Shown here in pieces: positions 17,576 to 25,528 of a stretch of DNA of 52,998 nucleotides. Within the stretch, counting starts at the first letter, position 1. Each line of letters starts with the position of its first letter. The notes beneath the pieces were generated by a model, which was not told the DNA's origin, searched no databases, and was given only the letters and a program-made list of their open reading frames with translations. The stretch comes from MFZZ01 sp964610165 (GTDB lineage Bacteria; Patescibacteriota; Microgenomatia; UBA1406; GWC2-37-13). A program made the position numbers and the translations under genes. The stretch is from NCBI GenBank assembly GCA_964610165.1, contig CAZSUZ010000007.1, positions 1 through 52,998 on the forward strand. Reading direction: 5' to 3'.

Positions 17576-18220
17576 TTAGGATGATGAAACTGCTTTTTTA
17601 TCAGTTCCTTTCATGAATAGCCAGGGATGTTTGACCATAACTCTTGCAAGTTTGTCATATACATCCTCTTTCTGAACACCTTCAAGTTCTGGTTCAACTG
17701 GTGGTTTATCTTCTATGAGTTCAACTGTGATATTGAGCTTAGGCATTACATCCATGCTGACTTTTACTGCCTCCAGATATAATCGAGCTGACTCTCTGGT
17801 TTCTTTAGAGAGCTGAGTTTTGCCTTGATCATTTTCCATAGACCTATACCATCGCTCCCTAAGTTCTGGTAAATCAACAGCCACGAACCTTTTGACATGA
17901 CTGACCACCAATGACTTGAGGTTGATTTTATCTGCGTCAAACATTTCTTCTGTTCTTGCGACAGGTGTCGCAGATACGAGAGATTTCTCAAAATATCGCT
18001 TGCGATAGTTGTACAGAGCTGACCTGCTCGGTAATGACACATCAGGAAACTCTTGGGAAAGATGGGCTAATATCTTGGCTGGCGAATACTTGCATTTGAG
18101 ATATGAATCCAGTTTGTCTTTTACAACGCCAGGTAGCGCATGGACACTTGTCTCAAATCCTGCATGAATGATCGAACTACCCTTGGCTGCATATCTGATC
18201 TTATGGACTGTATTTGTCAT
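17576..18220 (-). CDS. Unknown protein with a helix-turn-helix-like N-terminal region
   Basis: 214 residues. The segment about 34-72 (KLDSYLKCKYSPAKILAHL, then SLPSRSALYNYRKRYF) looks like a helix-turn-helix of the kind in small terminase or transposase-accessory proteins, but I cannot place the family. The C-terminal half is helical and charged. It lies upstream of the recombinase on the same strand, so it may be a regulator or directionality factor of the element. A -10 TATAAT (18276-18271 on this strand) gives a leader of about 50 nt without a clear Shine-Dalgarno sequence. A copy of the 14-bp palindrome lies within its codons. Confidence 0.75.
   Translation of the reverse strand: MTNTVHKIRYAAKGSSIIHAGFETSVHALPGVVKDKLDSYLKCKYSPAKILAHLSQEFPDVSLPSRSALYNYRKRYFEKSLVSATPVARTEEMFDADKINLKSLVVSHVKRFVAVDLPELRERWYRSMENDQGKTQLSKETRESARLYLEAVKVSMDVMPKLNITVELIEDKPPVEPELEGVQKEDVYDKLARVMVKHPWLFMKGTDKKAVSSS
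17958..17971. repeat. 14-bp palindrome, copy 3
   Basis: GCGACAGGTGTCGC, identical to copy 1 but inside a different gene and a different reading frame (it encodes ATPVA here and CDTCR there). Confidence 0.7.
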
Positions 18221-18310
18221 AGTCGCTGGAATGTTTCCAAGAAATTAGCCTTGAAAGTTACAATATAACCATTATACCTGGAACTATTTACTACCTCAAT
18301 CAATCAGAAT

Positions 18311-18319
18311 TGATATAAT
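18311..18319 (+). promoter_or_regulatory. Extended -10 of the methyltransferase gene, leaderless
   Basis: TG-A-TATAAT with the box at 18314-18319, then 6 nt to the ATG at 18326. There is no space for the leader peptide and attenuator found upstream of many erm genes. Confidence 0.65.
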
Positions 18320-18325
18320 TCGAAT

Positions 18326-19240
18326 ATGGAACACGGAAAGAAAGTAGTAAAGAAAAGCATAAAATACTCTCAAAACTTCTTGAAGAGCTTACAACTGGTA
18401 CAAAAGTTAGTGGGACAATCATCCATTCAACTGAATGATACAGTTATTGATATTGGAGCAGGGAGGGGAGTTATTACAGAGGTACTCTCGGCATTTTGCA
18501 AGAAAGTTATTGCAATTGAAGCAGACCTTACTTTGACAGGTATTCTCAGACAAAAGTTTCAGAATAATCCTAAGATTCAGATTGAAACTGGAGACTTCTT
18601 TAATTATCTTCTACCAAATGAACCATATAAAGTGTTTTCCAACATACCATTCAATAGAACAGCAGATGTTATAAGAAAATTGATCAATACCCTCAACCCT
18701 CCAGGGGATACATATTTGATTGTTCAGAAAGAAGCTGCTTATAAGTTTATTGGCTCTCCTGTCAGTAAGGAAAGCCTCTTTTCAGTAACGATCAAACCTT
18801 GGTTTGAGCCTTCCATTGAATATCATTTCCTAAGATCAGACTTTGATCCTCGCCCTGACATTGACATTGTACTTCTAAGAATCAAGAAACTGGAGATACC
18901 ACTTATTTCAGATGACCAATCCAATCAGTATAAGGACTTTGTATCCTACGCTTTCAATAGGTCAAACCCCAACCTCAAGAAAGGTCTGAGGACTATCTTT
19001 ACTCCAAATCAATTCTCTCGGCTCATCCAATCCCTTCACCTCACTGAATCAGTTGTTCCAACACAACTTTCTTTCAAACAATGGATTGAACTTTTCCAAG
19101 CGTTTGTCAGACTGGTAGATAATCAAAAGAAGCAAATAATTATGGGTTCAGCTTCTAAGATAGCAAGAGAGCAGTCAAAGATAGATAAGTTTCATAGAAC
19201 AAGAGTCTCTAAGAACTGGAAAAAAGAAGCAATTTTCTAA
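18326..19240 (+). CDS. Erm/KsgA-family rRNA adenine N6-methyltransferase
   Basis: 304 residues. The family pattern is clear: YSQNFLKS near the N-terminus, SAM-binding motif DIGAGRGVIT (about 45-54), an acidic residue in IAIEAD, GDFF, and the catalytic motif IV as NIPFN. NIPF is typical of the Erm/KsgA family. The sequence fits Erm-like enzymes (23S A2058 methylation, macrolide-lincosamide-streptogramin resistance) better than a housekeeping KsgA, because it sits on a mobile element and has the F form of motif IV, but this is not proven. It is longer than typical Erm (about 245) by a basic C-terminal extension. The TATAAT box lies 6 nt before the ATG. Confidence 0.85.
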   Translation: MEHGKKVVKKSIKYSQNFLKSLQLVQKLVGQSSIQLNDTVIDIGAGRGVITEVLSAFCKKVIAIEADLTLTGILRQKFQNNPKIQIETGDFFNYLLPNEPYKVFSNIPFNRTADVIRKLINTLNPPGDTYLIVQKEAAYKFIGSPVSKESLFSVTIKPWFEPSIEYHFLRSDFDPRPDIDIVLLRIKKLEIPLISDDQSNQYKDFVSYAFNRSNPNLKKGLRTIFTPNQFSRLIQSLHLTESVVPTQLSFKQWIELFQAFVRLVDNQKKQIIMGSASKIAREQSKIDKFHRTRVSKNWKKEAIF

Positions 19241-19590
19241 GATGTTCGGGTAAGCGAGTGGAGTTTGTGGAGTATTGCCTGATTATTAGCCTCAGTTGAG
19301 TAGATTCTGACTTGTAGGGACTTTATTGGGGATAGCTTGTTGCTGAATATAATCGGCTCCTCGGTATATTCCAGAGCTGTACCAGGAGTCATCCACTTGT
19401 CTATAAGTTCTCTGACTGTTGGTAAATCCTCTATTTGTGATTGCTTTCTTTTGCTTTTCATTCATCCCTATTCTAACAATTATTTGGTCTAAATGGTAAT
19501 GCGAGAATACAAGAGGATAGCGATCATAGTATTCCTTTGGTACAATATGGTCAGTCAGTTCCTGGTGAAAATCAGTAAATGACCCAATGC
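19237..19590 (-). pseudogene. Relic of an unknown gene, frameshifted
   Basis: On the minus strand one frame gives a plausible segment (HIVPKEYYDRYPLVFSHYHL...) and then, after about 19440, a second frame continues plausibly (DLPTVRELIDKWMTPGTAL...). Neither alone has a good start and full length. A single base shift would join them into one product of about 115 residues. No promoter or ribosome binding site is seen. I do not recognise the family. Confidence 0.35.
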
Positions 19591-19624
19591 AAAAAAAGCT
19601 TCTGCTTGTCAGAGGCTTTTTTTT
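19591..19624. terminator. Bidirectional intrinsic terminator
   Basis: AAAAAAAGCTTCTG (19591-19604) pairs over 14 bp with CAGAGGCTTTTTTT (19610-19623, one G-U pair), loop CTTGT. A/T runs on both sides let it work in either direction. It probably ends the methyltransferase transcript. Confidence 0.85.
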
Positions 19625-19668
19625 GTATCTGATATTAAGATGAATAAAACACAACGGCTTTTTGTTGA

Positions 19669-19766
19669 TATAATTTAGATACTTCTTTAAATTATCAGGA
19701 CAGTAAATAATGATTCTTGACTTTATATTATTTATATAATAAATTATTTATAGCATAAACTATTAC
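19669..19766 (+). promoter_or_regulatory. Promoter/operator region of the MarR-efflux operon
   Basis: TGATATAAT (box 19669-19674), TTGACT (19713-19718) and a weak -10 TATTAC (19761-19766) lie here. The palindrome ATTTA-TATAA-TAAAT (19730-19744) sits between the last -35-like and -10-like elements and is a good candidate operator for the MarR protein encoded just downstream. Confidence 0.5.
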
Positions 19767-19772
19767 TTGACT

Positions 19773-20207
19773 ATGAATACTCCCAGTACAAAATTACTAT
19801 CAGAGTTTTTAACCAAAGCAGTTAAAGTTCGTAGATTGATCGAACAGTCAAGTTCATTTGAAGATAAAGCCACAACATTACTTCAAATTCAGGCACTTAC
19901 GTATATTTATAAGCATCCAAAAACTCCTGTAGGTTCGTTGGCAAATGAACTTTCGATGTCTTTATCTGCAGTAACTCAACTTTCTAATCGCTTAAGTGAA
20001 GCTCATTACATTCAGAGGGAAAATAGTCCTGTTGACCGAAGAATAATATGGCTTTCAATTACACCTGAAGGAATGAAACAAATACAATTATTTAAAAAAC
20101 AGTTAGAGGAAAATCATTTTAAGATTTTATCAACTATACCGGAGGATGATCTTAAGGTATTGATTCGAATTTTTAGTAATATTTTAGAAAAGCAAAAATT
20201 TAAATAG
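19773..20207 (+). CDS. MarR-family transcriptional regulator
   Basis: 144 residues from ATG 19773. Winged helix-turn-helix: LTYIYKHPKTPVGSLANEL (about 38-56), SLSAVTQLSNRLSEAHYI, then the wing DRRIIWLSITPEG (about 87-99), and C-terminal dimerisation helices. First gene of an operon with the efflux genes (1-nt gap to the next gene). By analogy with other MarR-efflux pairs it probably represses the operon until a ligand binds. Confidence 0.92.
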   Translation: MNTPSTKLLSEFLTKAVKVRRLIEQSSSFEDKATTLLQIQALTYIYKHPKTPVGSLANELSMSLSAVTQLSNRLSEAHYIQRENSPVDRRIIWLSITPEGMKQIQLFKKQLEENHFKILSTIPEDDLKVLIRIFSNILEKQKFK

Positions 20208-20208
20208 T

Positions 20209-21162
20209 ATGAAAGTTTATAAGGTCTATCTCATAATTGCTCTGGTTATAATATTTGCTTTCGGTTTTAAATTTTTCCTACTGAGCAAGCCTGATACCAG
20301 ACTTTTGTACACCGTTCAAGAAGAAACATTTCTTGAAACAGTTAAGGTAAGCGGTATATTTCATAAAACCGCATCTGAAACCGAAAAAGCATCAGCTTAT
20401 GCAACTTATCAGAATGCGTTGAACACGCTTGTCACTGCTAAGCAAAATAAGGAAGCTGCGGATGCCGCAATGTGGTTAAAAAGACAAGTAGTTTTAGACG
20501 CGGAGAACGAAGTTAATTACAAAAATGAAAATACAACAAATCCATTAACAAAAGAAGATTACACAAGTTTGGAAAAACTTAGTATAGATTCGCAGCTTGT
20601 TCAGGCTGAAAAAGATTTTCGTCAATCAGAAAAAAAATACAAAGAAGCAGATAGTTCTATTGTAGCTGCCCAGTCACAAGTAAGCTTAGCAAAGATCGCA
20701 TATGAGGATACATTAGAGAATGAACAAGTACTAACTGTATTTGTAAATGAAATATATGTGCCAAAAATCTCAGTCGGCCAGAAGGTTAATGTTACATTTG
20801 ACGCGTTGAAAGATGTTGTTTTTCAAGGTAATGTAGAGGACATTGAGTCAGTTGGTGTCATCAATGATGGTGTTGTTACTTTTGAAACAAAAATTGGAAT
20901 TGCAGATTTACCATCCGAGATCAAACCAAACATGACAGCAATTGCATCAATCATATTGATTCAGAAGGAAAATACTTTGACTATTCCCATGAGTGCTTTG
21001 ATATATCGGGAAGGAAACATATTTGTTCAAAAATCAAACAGTAAAGAAGGTAATCTTACTGAAGTGCAAATTGGAGAAAAAGGTTTTGCTAAAGCTGAAG
21101 TAATATCTGGTTTGGAGAGCGGAACAGAAGTATTAGTAAGGCCAAACAGTAAAAATTTATGA
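20209..21162 (+). CDS. HlyD-like membrane fusion/periplasmic adaptor protein, lipoyl domain not evident
   Basis: 317 residues. N-terminal membrane anchor (about 7-27), then a beta strand LETVKVSGIF, a long Ala/Glu/Lys-rich helical hairpin (about 60-175), a beta-barrel region (VPKISVGQKVNVTFDA...GNVEDIESV) and a membrane-proximal domain (TIPMSALIYREGNIFV, SGLESGTEVLV). Adaptors of MacA type normally have a biotinyl-lipoyl-like domain flanking the hairpin; I cannot see it. It overlaps the permease gene by 4 nt. Confidence 0.8.
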   Translation: MKVYKVYLIIALVIIFAFGFKFFLLSKPDTRLLYTVQEETFLETVKVSGIFHKTASETEKASAYATYQNALNTLVTAKQNKEAADAAMWLKRQVVLDAENEVNYKNENTTNPLTKEDYTSLEKLSIDSQLVQAEKDFRQSEKKYKEADSSIVAAQSQVSLAKIAYEDTLENEQVLTVFVNEIYVPKISVGQKVNVTFDALKDVVFQGNVEDIESVGVINDGVVTFETKIGIADLPSEIKPNMTAIASIILIQKENTLTIPMSALIYREGNIFVQKSNSKEGNLTEVQIGEKGFAKAEVISGLESGTEVLVRPNSKNL

Positions 21163-22433
21163 CGATACGCAATTACCTTAACAGGATAAAAAAAGACCTT
21201 ACAGTAGGCCAATTTTTAGCAATCCGTGAATTGAAACGTAATAATCCTTGGTCAACATCTCTTATTATTTTTGTAATGTCTTTGACTTTTTTTAATATGG
21301 TTCTCATGGGAGGAATTCTCATTGGGTTAGCAGACGGTATGATGAATTCATTTAAAACGTATTATTCTTCAGATATTTTAATCAAACCTGCAAGTCAAAA
21401 TATTTCAATATCTCAATCGAGTATACTGGAGGCAATTATTAAAAGCCTACCTACATATAAGGCATTATCAAAACGTTATACTACAGCAGTAATCCTAGAG
21501 AATGAAAGTAAGGTAAAGGTTAAGAATACTGATATTGGCCAAAGAGTGAGTGGCACTTTGGTAGGAATTGATCCCCGAGATGAAGATTCTGTTACCGGAT
21601 TATCATCGCAGATTATAGCTGGAGAATATCTTAATGAATATGATACAGAAGGAATTATTTTAGGAAAAAGTTTATTAGCTGAATATTCTAAGGGTTCTTC
21701 TACAGAATCTCGATTGGAAGGTGTTGTCATCGGATCTAGATTAAAATTATTAATTGGTAAAACAAATATTGAAGTTTCTGTCAAAGGAATAATTGATACC
21801 GGAAATACTACTGTGGACAGCCGTATATTTATACCAGAAAGTACGATGCGTTCGTTATTGGATAATCATAGTCTCAATTCAAATGAAATTGCCATACTTC
21901 TTACCCCAGATTCTGATAATTTAGTGGCAAAAGAATATATACTAGAAAACTTTGCTAATAAAACCGATATTATTGCAGAAACTGCAGAGGAAACATTACC
22001 AAAAGCAATATCCGACATGAAAAAAACTTTCACAATGTTAGGAAATATTGTAGGTGCAATTTCGTTAATTGTAGGAGCAATTACAATTTTTATCGTAATT
22101 TTTGTTAACGCAATAACACGAAGGAAATATATCGGAATCATGAAAGGCATAGGAATATCTGCACGAGCTATTCAAATTTCATATGTTATGCAATCATTAT
22201 TCTATTCACTTGCTGGAATATTTTTTTCTAGTTTTATAATTGTTTGGTTTCTTGCTCCATGGTTTGAACTTCATCCTTTACAATTCCCGGTTACAGAAGG
22301 GAAATTAGCAATCACCACAAACGGACTTTTTATACGAGGATTTATTTTAACTGTTACCGCATTTATTTCTGGTTTTATACCCGCTTGGTTGGTAACAAAA
22401 CAGAATACGTTAGACGCTATTTTAGGACGATAA
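21159..22433 (+). CDS. MacB/FtsX-family ABC transporter permease
   Basis: 424 residues. N-terminal region RNYLNRIKKDLTVGQFLAIRELKRN, first membrane helix (about 35-55), a large extracellular domain (about 60-275), then three C-terminal membrane helices (about 290-310, 340-365, 395-415). This is the 1+3 topology of MacB/LolC/FtsX permeases. Together with the adjacent ATPase it would form a mechanotransmission-type exporter. Coupled to the adaptor by a 4-nt overlap. Confidence 0.9.
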   Translation: MTIRNYLNRIKKDLTVGQFLAIRELKRNNPWSTSLIIFVMSLTFFNMVLMGGILIGLADGMMNSFKTYYSSDILIKPASQNISISQSSILEAIIKSLPTYKALSKRYTTAVILENESKVKVKNTDIGQRVSGTLVGIDPRDEDSVTGLSSQIIAGEYLNEYDTEGIILGKSLLAEYSKGSSTESRLEGVVIGSRLKLLIGKTNIEVSVKGIIDTGNTTVDSRIFIPESTMRSLLDNHSLNSNEIAILLTPDSDNLVAKEYILENFANKTDIIAETAEETLPKAISDMKKTFTMLGNIVGAISLIVGAITIFIVIFVNAITRRKYIGIMKGIGISARAIQISYVMQSLFYSLAGIFFSSFIIVWFLAPWFELHPLQFPVTEGKLAITTNGLFIRGFILTVTAFISGFIPAWLVTKQNTLDAILGR

Positions 22434-22437
22434 TAAT

Positions 22438-23124
22438 ATGATAGAAGTAAGCAATCTCACAAAAAAATTTACAATTGGCGACAACACACTTATTGCATTA
22501 AAGGGTATTAGTTTTTCAGTCCCCTCCGGCCAGTTTCTCGCTATCACAGGGATGTCCGGTTCTGGTAAAAGCACGTTACTTTATCAGCTTAGTTTACTAG
22601 ATTCTCCAAATCAAGGGATTATAACAATTGAAGGTGTTGAAACATCTAAACTGACATCTGAAGAAAAAATAAGTTTCAGGTTAAAAAACCTGGGATATAT
22701 TTTTCAGGATTATGCAATATTGCCCATGCTTACAGCAAAAGAAAATGTTATGATGCCTCTTCTCATGCAAGGAATAGATGGAAATTCAGTACAAAAAAAA
22801 GCAGAGGTAGCTCTTTCAAAAGTAGATCTTCAAGATAAGATGAACAATCTTCCAAGCCAGCTTTCCGGAGGTCAACAACAACGTGTTAGTATTGCACGCG
22901 CCATAGTTCATAATCCAAAAATTCTCTTTGCCGATGAACCGACTGCCAATCTGGATACAGAATCATCAGAAAAAGTACTCGAAATATTCTTGAATTTGCA
23001 TAAAAAAGGGCAAACTATTATTATGGTTACCCATGAACCTGAATATGCACTATTAGCCCAACGAAACATAGAGCTGAGAGATGGGTCAATTATAAGAGAG
23101 ACGACTAAAAAGTATGGTAAATAA
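22438..23124 (+). CDS. MacB/LolD-type ABC transporter ATPase
   Basis: 228 residues. Walker A GMSGSGKST (about 37-45), Q-loop FQDYAILPMLTAKENV, ABC signature LSGGQQQRVSIARA (about 140-153), Walker B ILFADEPTANLD and the switch His in MVTHEPEYA. It powers the permease encoded 4 nt upstream. Order adaptor-permease-ATPase under MarR control suggests drug or peptide export. Confidence 0.95.
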   Translation: MIEVSNLTKKFTIGDNTLIALKGISFSVPSGQFLAITGMSGSGKSTLLYQLSLLDSPNQGIITIEGVETSKLTSEEKISFRLKNLGYIFQDYAILPMLTAKENVMMPLLMQGIDGNSVQKKAEVALSKVDLQDKMNNLPSQLSGGQQQRVSIARAIVHNPKILFADEPTANLDTESSEKVLEIFLNLHKKGQTIIMVTHEPEYALLAQRNIELRDGSIIRETTKKYGK

Positions 23125-23437
23125 GGCATATACTATTCTATACTCATTAGACTTAATTTTAATTCTGACTACCATTATAAATTATCTTCTTTCATCATCT
23201 TGTGTCTTGTCATTTTCATAAACCAGCATCAGTTTGTTAAATACAACAATAGCCGGTTCAAATAATGTTGCATCGGGGTCACAAGTTGCAAAATTAAGCT
23301 TTTTCAACTTCAAGATATCATGAAATATTCGACAAATCTACGGTTTGATGAGCTAAAAATGTATATTTAAAGATTACTTGTACAGTCTTCATACTGAAGT
23401 TTAACAAAAAATACGATTTTTGTTTATAATCATTTTA
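23125..23437 (+). other. Spacer holding the candidate right element end and a promoter
   Basis: No gene is seen. It holds the GGGGTCACAA repeat (23275-23284), preceded at 23256-23263 by a T-loop-like GGTTCAAA, and a promoter for the next gene: TTAACA (23401-23406), 18 nt, TATAAT (23425-23430), 7 nt before the ATG at 23438. Confidence 0.5.
23275..23284 (+). repeat. attR core candidate
   Basis: GGGGTCACAA, identical to the tRNA-Glu end at 15642-15651. Confidence 0.45.
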
Positions 23438-23680
23438 ATGAAGCAGAAAACCAAAACCTTGTTAATAATATTTATTTGTATACTCCTATTGTTTCTTGGA
23501 AGTTTTTTGCTCAAAGGTAGAAAAAATATCAATGAAATGAACACTGAATGTCCAACTGGATACAATTATGCTAAAGGTGGACTACCAGGAGATAATGCAC
23601 CATATTATTGTATAGAAGAAACAAATATGGAAGGTAAAAGGCCAATTATTATTCCTATGTCGCCGTATCCTGCTCGATAA
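23438..23680 (+). CDS. Small membrane-anchored protein, unknown
   Basis: 80 residues from ATG 23438, chosen because TATAAT ends 7 nt upstream; a longer frame at 23420 would start before the -10 box. A single N-terminal membrane helix (about 8-27, IIFICILLLFLGSFLL) is followed by a short extracellular domain with two cysteines in CPTGYNYAKGG...PYYCIEE (about 39-60), possibly a disulfide. Basic residues precede the helix. No family recognised. Confidence 0.65.
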   Translation: MKQKTKTLLIIFICILLLFLGSFLLKGRKNINEMNTECPTGYNYAKGGLPGDNAPYYCIEETNMEGKRPIIIPMSPYPAR

Positions 23681-23778
23681 GAATTAACTCTTAATCTTGT
23701 ATACATGTTAAAACGACTATAGTAGGTTCCAATAGGTTTTCATTAGGTTCACATTTGATTAATAAAAGTACTTTAATG

Positions 23779-23807
23779 TTGACTTATAGAATTATTTATT
23801 TTATAAA
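23779..23807 (+). promoter_or_regulatory. Promoter of the sulfatase gene, leaderless
   Basis: TTGACT (23779-23784), 17 nt, TATAAA (23802-23807), then 8 nt to the ATG at 23816. One of the clearest leaderless promoters here. Confidence 0.75.
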
Positions 23808-23815
23808 TTAACTAC

Positions 23816-25528
23816 ATGCGATTTAACTATAAAAAATGGCAACACTTCCTTATTTTAATTGCCGTAGCTGTAATTGTCAGTGTTTTTTTCACCTTTCCTC
23901 CAACTTCTAAAAATGAATTACTTAATTATTTACATAAAGACCAACAAGTAGAAGCAGCAACTACACCGCCAAATATAGTAGTAATTATGACAGATGACTT
24001 AGACGTTAGGACTTTGTCGACACTTCAGTCCTTAGGATTGATGCCAAACTTACAAAATTATATCATTTCAAAGGGTACAACCTTTCAAAATGCTTTTGTT
24101 AATAATTCCCTTTGTTGTCCTTCACGTGCTACATTTCTAACAGGTCAATATTCTCATAATCATAATACCTATGCAGTGAGCTTATCTGAGCAAGGAGCAG
24201 GTAGATTTAATGATACCTCAACTCTTGCAACTTGGCTTCATGATAGTGGTTATGTAACAGGCTTAATTGGAAAATATCTCAATGGGTATGGAGTAACTAA
24301 CTTAAATGGAGATGAAGTTGTTGATATTCAGGATCTTGAGTATATTCCGCCCGGATGGGACGAGTGGCAGGTACTACTAGACCCCTATGTTTATAGAATG
24401 TATCAATATGTCATGAACGAAAATGGAACAATAAAAGCTTATACTACGGCGGAAAACGATTATCAAACCGATGTAATTGCTGCAAAAGCGGCTACTTTTA
24501 TTCAAAACATGAATTCAAACACAGCGCCATTTTTTTTAGAAGTAGCTCCTGTAGCTCCTCATGTTGAGGTTTGGCCAAATACTCCATTTAAAACATATAC
24601 CGATGTTTGGCGCTTATCTGTACGGCCACCTGCTCGGTATATTGGTACAATTACAACACCGTTAACTCCAAGAACAGCCTATAATGAATCCGATATTTCA
24701 GATAAACCTCCATGGGTACAAAGTTGGCCGCTTATGACTGCAGAAGATAACTATTTTAATCAGGAATTATTTAGAAATAGATTAGCTGCGACACGTGCTG
24801 TTGATGATCTTATTGGAACAGTAGTAGATGCACTAATTGAAAGTAATAAACTTAATAATACCGTACTTATTTTTACTTCAGATAACGGTTTTATGTATGG
24901 AGAACATCGACTTTCTGAGAAAAGTTATGCGTTTGAAGAGTCAATTCGAGTTCCTTTATATATCGCTGCTCCAGGATTTCCACAAAATAAAATAGCCCAA
25001 AGCCAGCTTGTTGTCAATACAGATTTAGCGAGTACTATTGCGGACTTGGCAAATGTTGTACCAAAACATACAGTCGATGGTACTTCTGTAAAACCAATCC
25101 TTGCTAATAATACTATTCCCTGGCGTAAACGATTCCTTATAGAGCATCAAATAGGTGGAAATACTGTATTTGATGTTCCATCTTATAGCGGAGTACGGAC
25201 AAGTTCTGCTGCACAATACGTACCGAACCAGAAATATATTGAATATCAAGACACAGCAAACTCAAAAGAATTTTATGATTTAACAACTGATCCTGCAGAA
25301 ATGCACAGTCTCCAAGGCGATTCTTCACCAACAAAAGTTATTCAGATGTCAATTCATAAACAATATTTAAATTATTTAAAAACGTGTCAAGGAATTACTT
25401 GTCGATATATCGAATTTATTAATTCTAGTCCTTCATCAACACCCGTAGTTCCTACGATAACAAACATCCCAACTCCTTCCACACCATCTTCAACCTCTTC
25501 TTTTGGCTTTCCAGAGTATATTCTTTAG
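23816..25528 (+). CDS. Membrane-anchored sulfatase
   Basis: 570 residues. N-terminal membrane anchor (about 10-27), then the sulfatase fold: metal-binding aspartates in IVVIMTDDLD (about 54-63), the modification motif CCPSRATFLTG (100-110; Cys100 would become formylglycine) and FTSDNGFMYGEHRL (the second metal/substrate site). The CCPSR form resembles N-acetylglucosamine-6-sulfatases. A Ser/Thr/Pro-rich tail of about 40 residues ends the protein. It hydrolyses sulfate esters, probably outside the membrane. No formylglycine-generating enzyme is in this window. Confidence 0.93.
   Translation: MRFNYKKWQHFLILIAVAVIVSVFFTFPPTSKNELLNYLHKDQQVEAATTPPNIVVIMTDDLDVRTLSTLQSLGLMPNLQNYIISKGTTFQNAFVNNSLCCPSRATFLTGQYSHNHNTYAVSLSEQGAGRFNDTSTLATWLHDSGYVTGLIGKYLNGYGVTNLNGDEVVDIQDLEYIPPGWDEWQVLLDPYVYRMYQYVMNENGTIKAYTTAENDYQTDVIAAKAATFIQNMNSNTAPFFLEVAPVAPHVEVWPNTPFKTYTDVWRLSVRPPARYIGTITTPLTPRTAYNESDISDKPPWVQSWPLMTAEDNYFNQELFRNRLAATRAVDDLIGTVVDALIESNKLNNTVLIFTSDNGFMYGEHRLSEKSYAFEESIRVPLYIAAPGFPQNKIAQSQLVVNTDLASTIADLANVVPKHTVDGTSVKPILANNTIPWRKRFLIEHQIGGNTVFDVPSYSGVRTSSAAQYVPNQKYIEYQDTANSKEFYDLTTDPAEMHSLQGDSSPTKVIQMSIHKQYLNYLKTCQGITCRYIEFINSSPSSTPVVPTITNIPTPSTPSSTSSFGFPEYIL

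Larger units (their letters stand above)
15642..23284. mobile_element. Probable integrated element at the 3' end of tRNA-Glu
   Basis: The left end is the tRNA-Glu 3' end, with a large serine recombinase reading towards it and ending inside it. GGGGTCACAA occurs at 15642-15651 and again at 23275-23284, beyond the last cargo gene; the right copy is preceded by GGTTCAAAT, resembling the tRNA T loop. Between them lie the recombinase, an unknown putative DNA-binding protein, an Erm/KsgA-type methyltransferase, a gene relic, MarR and a three-gene efflux set. G+C of the left half is visibly above the core genes. The right boundary is an inference from a 10-bp repeat. Confidence 0.55.

Noticed and set aside
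18326..19240. Housekeeping KsgA (16S A1518/A1519 dimethylase)
   Set aside because: Not excluded, but position on a putative mobile element, the NIPF motif and the extra C-terminal region favour an Erm-like enzyme; kept as the alternative.
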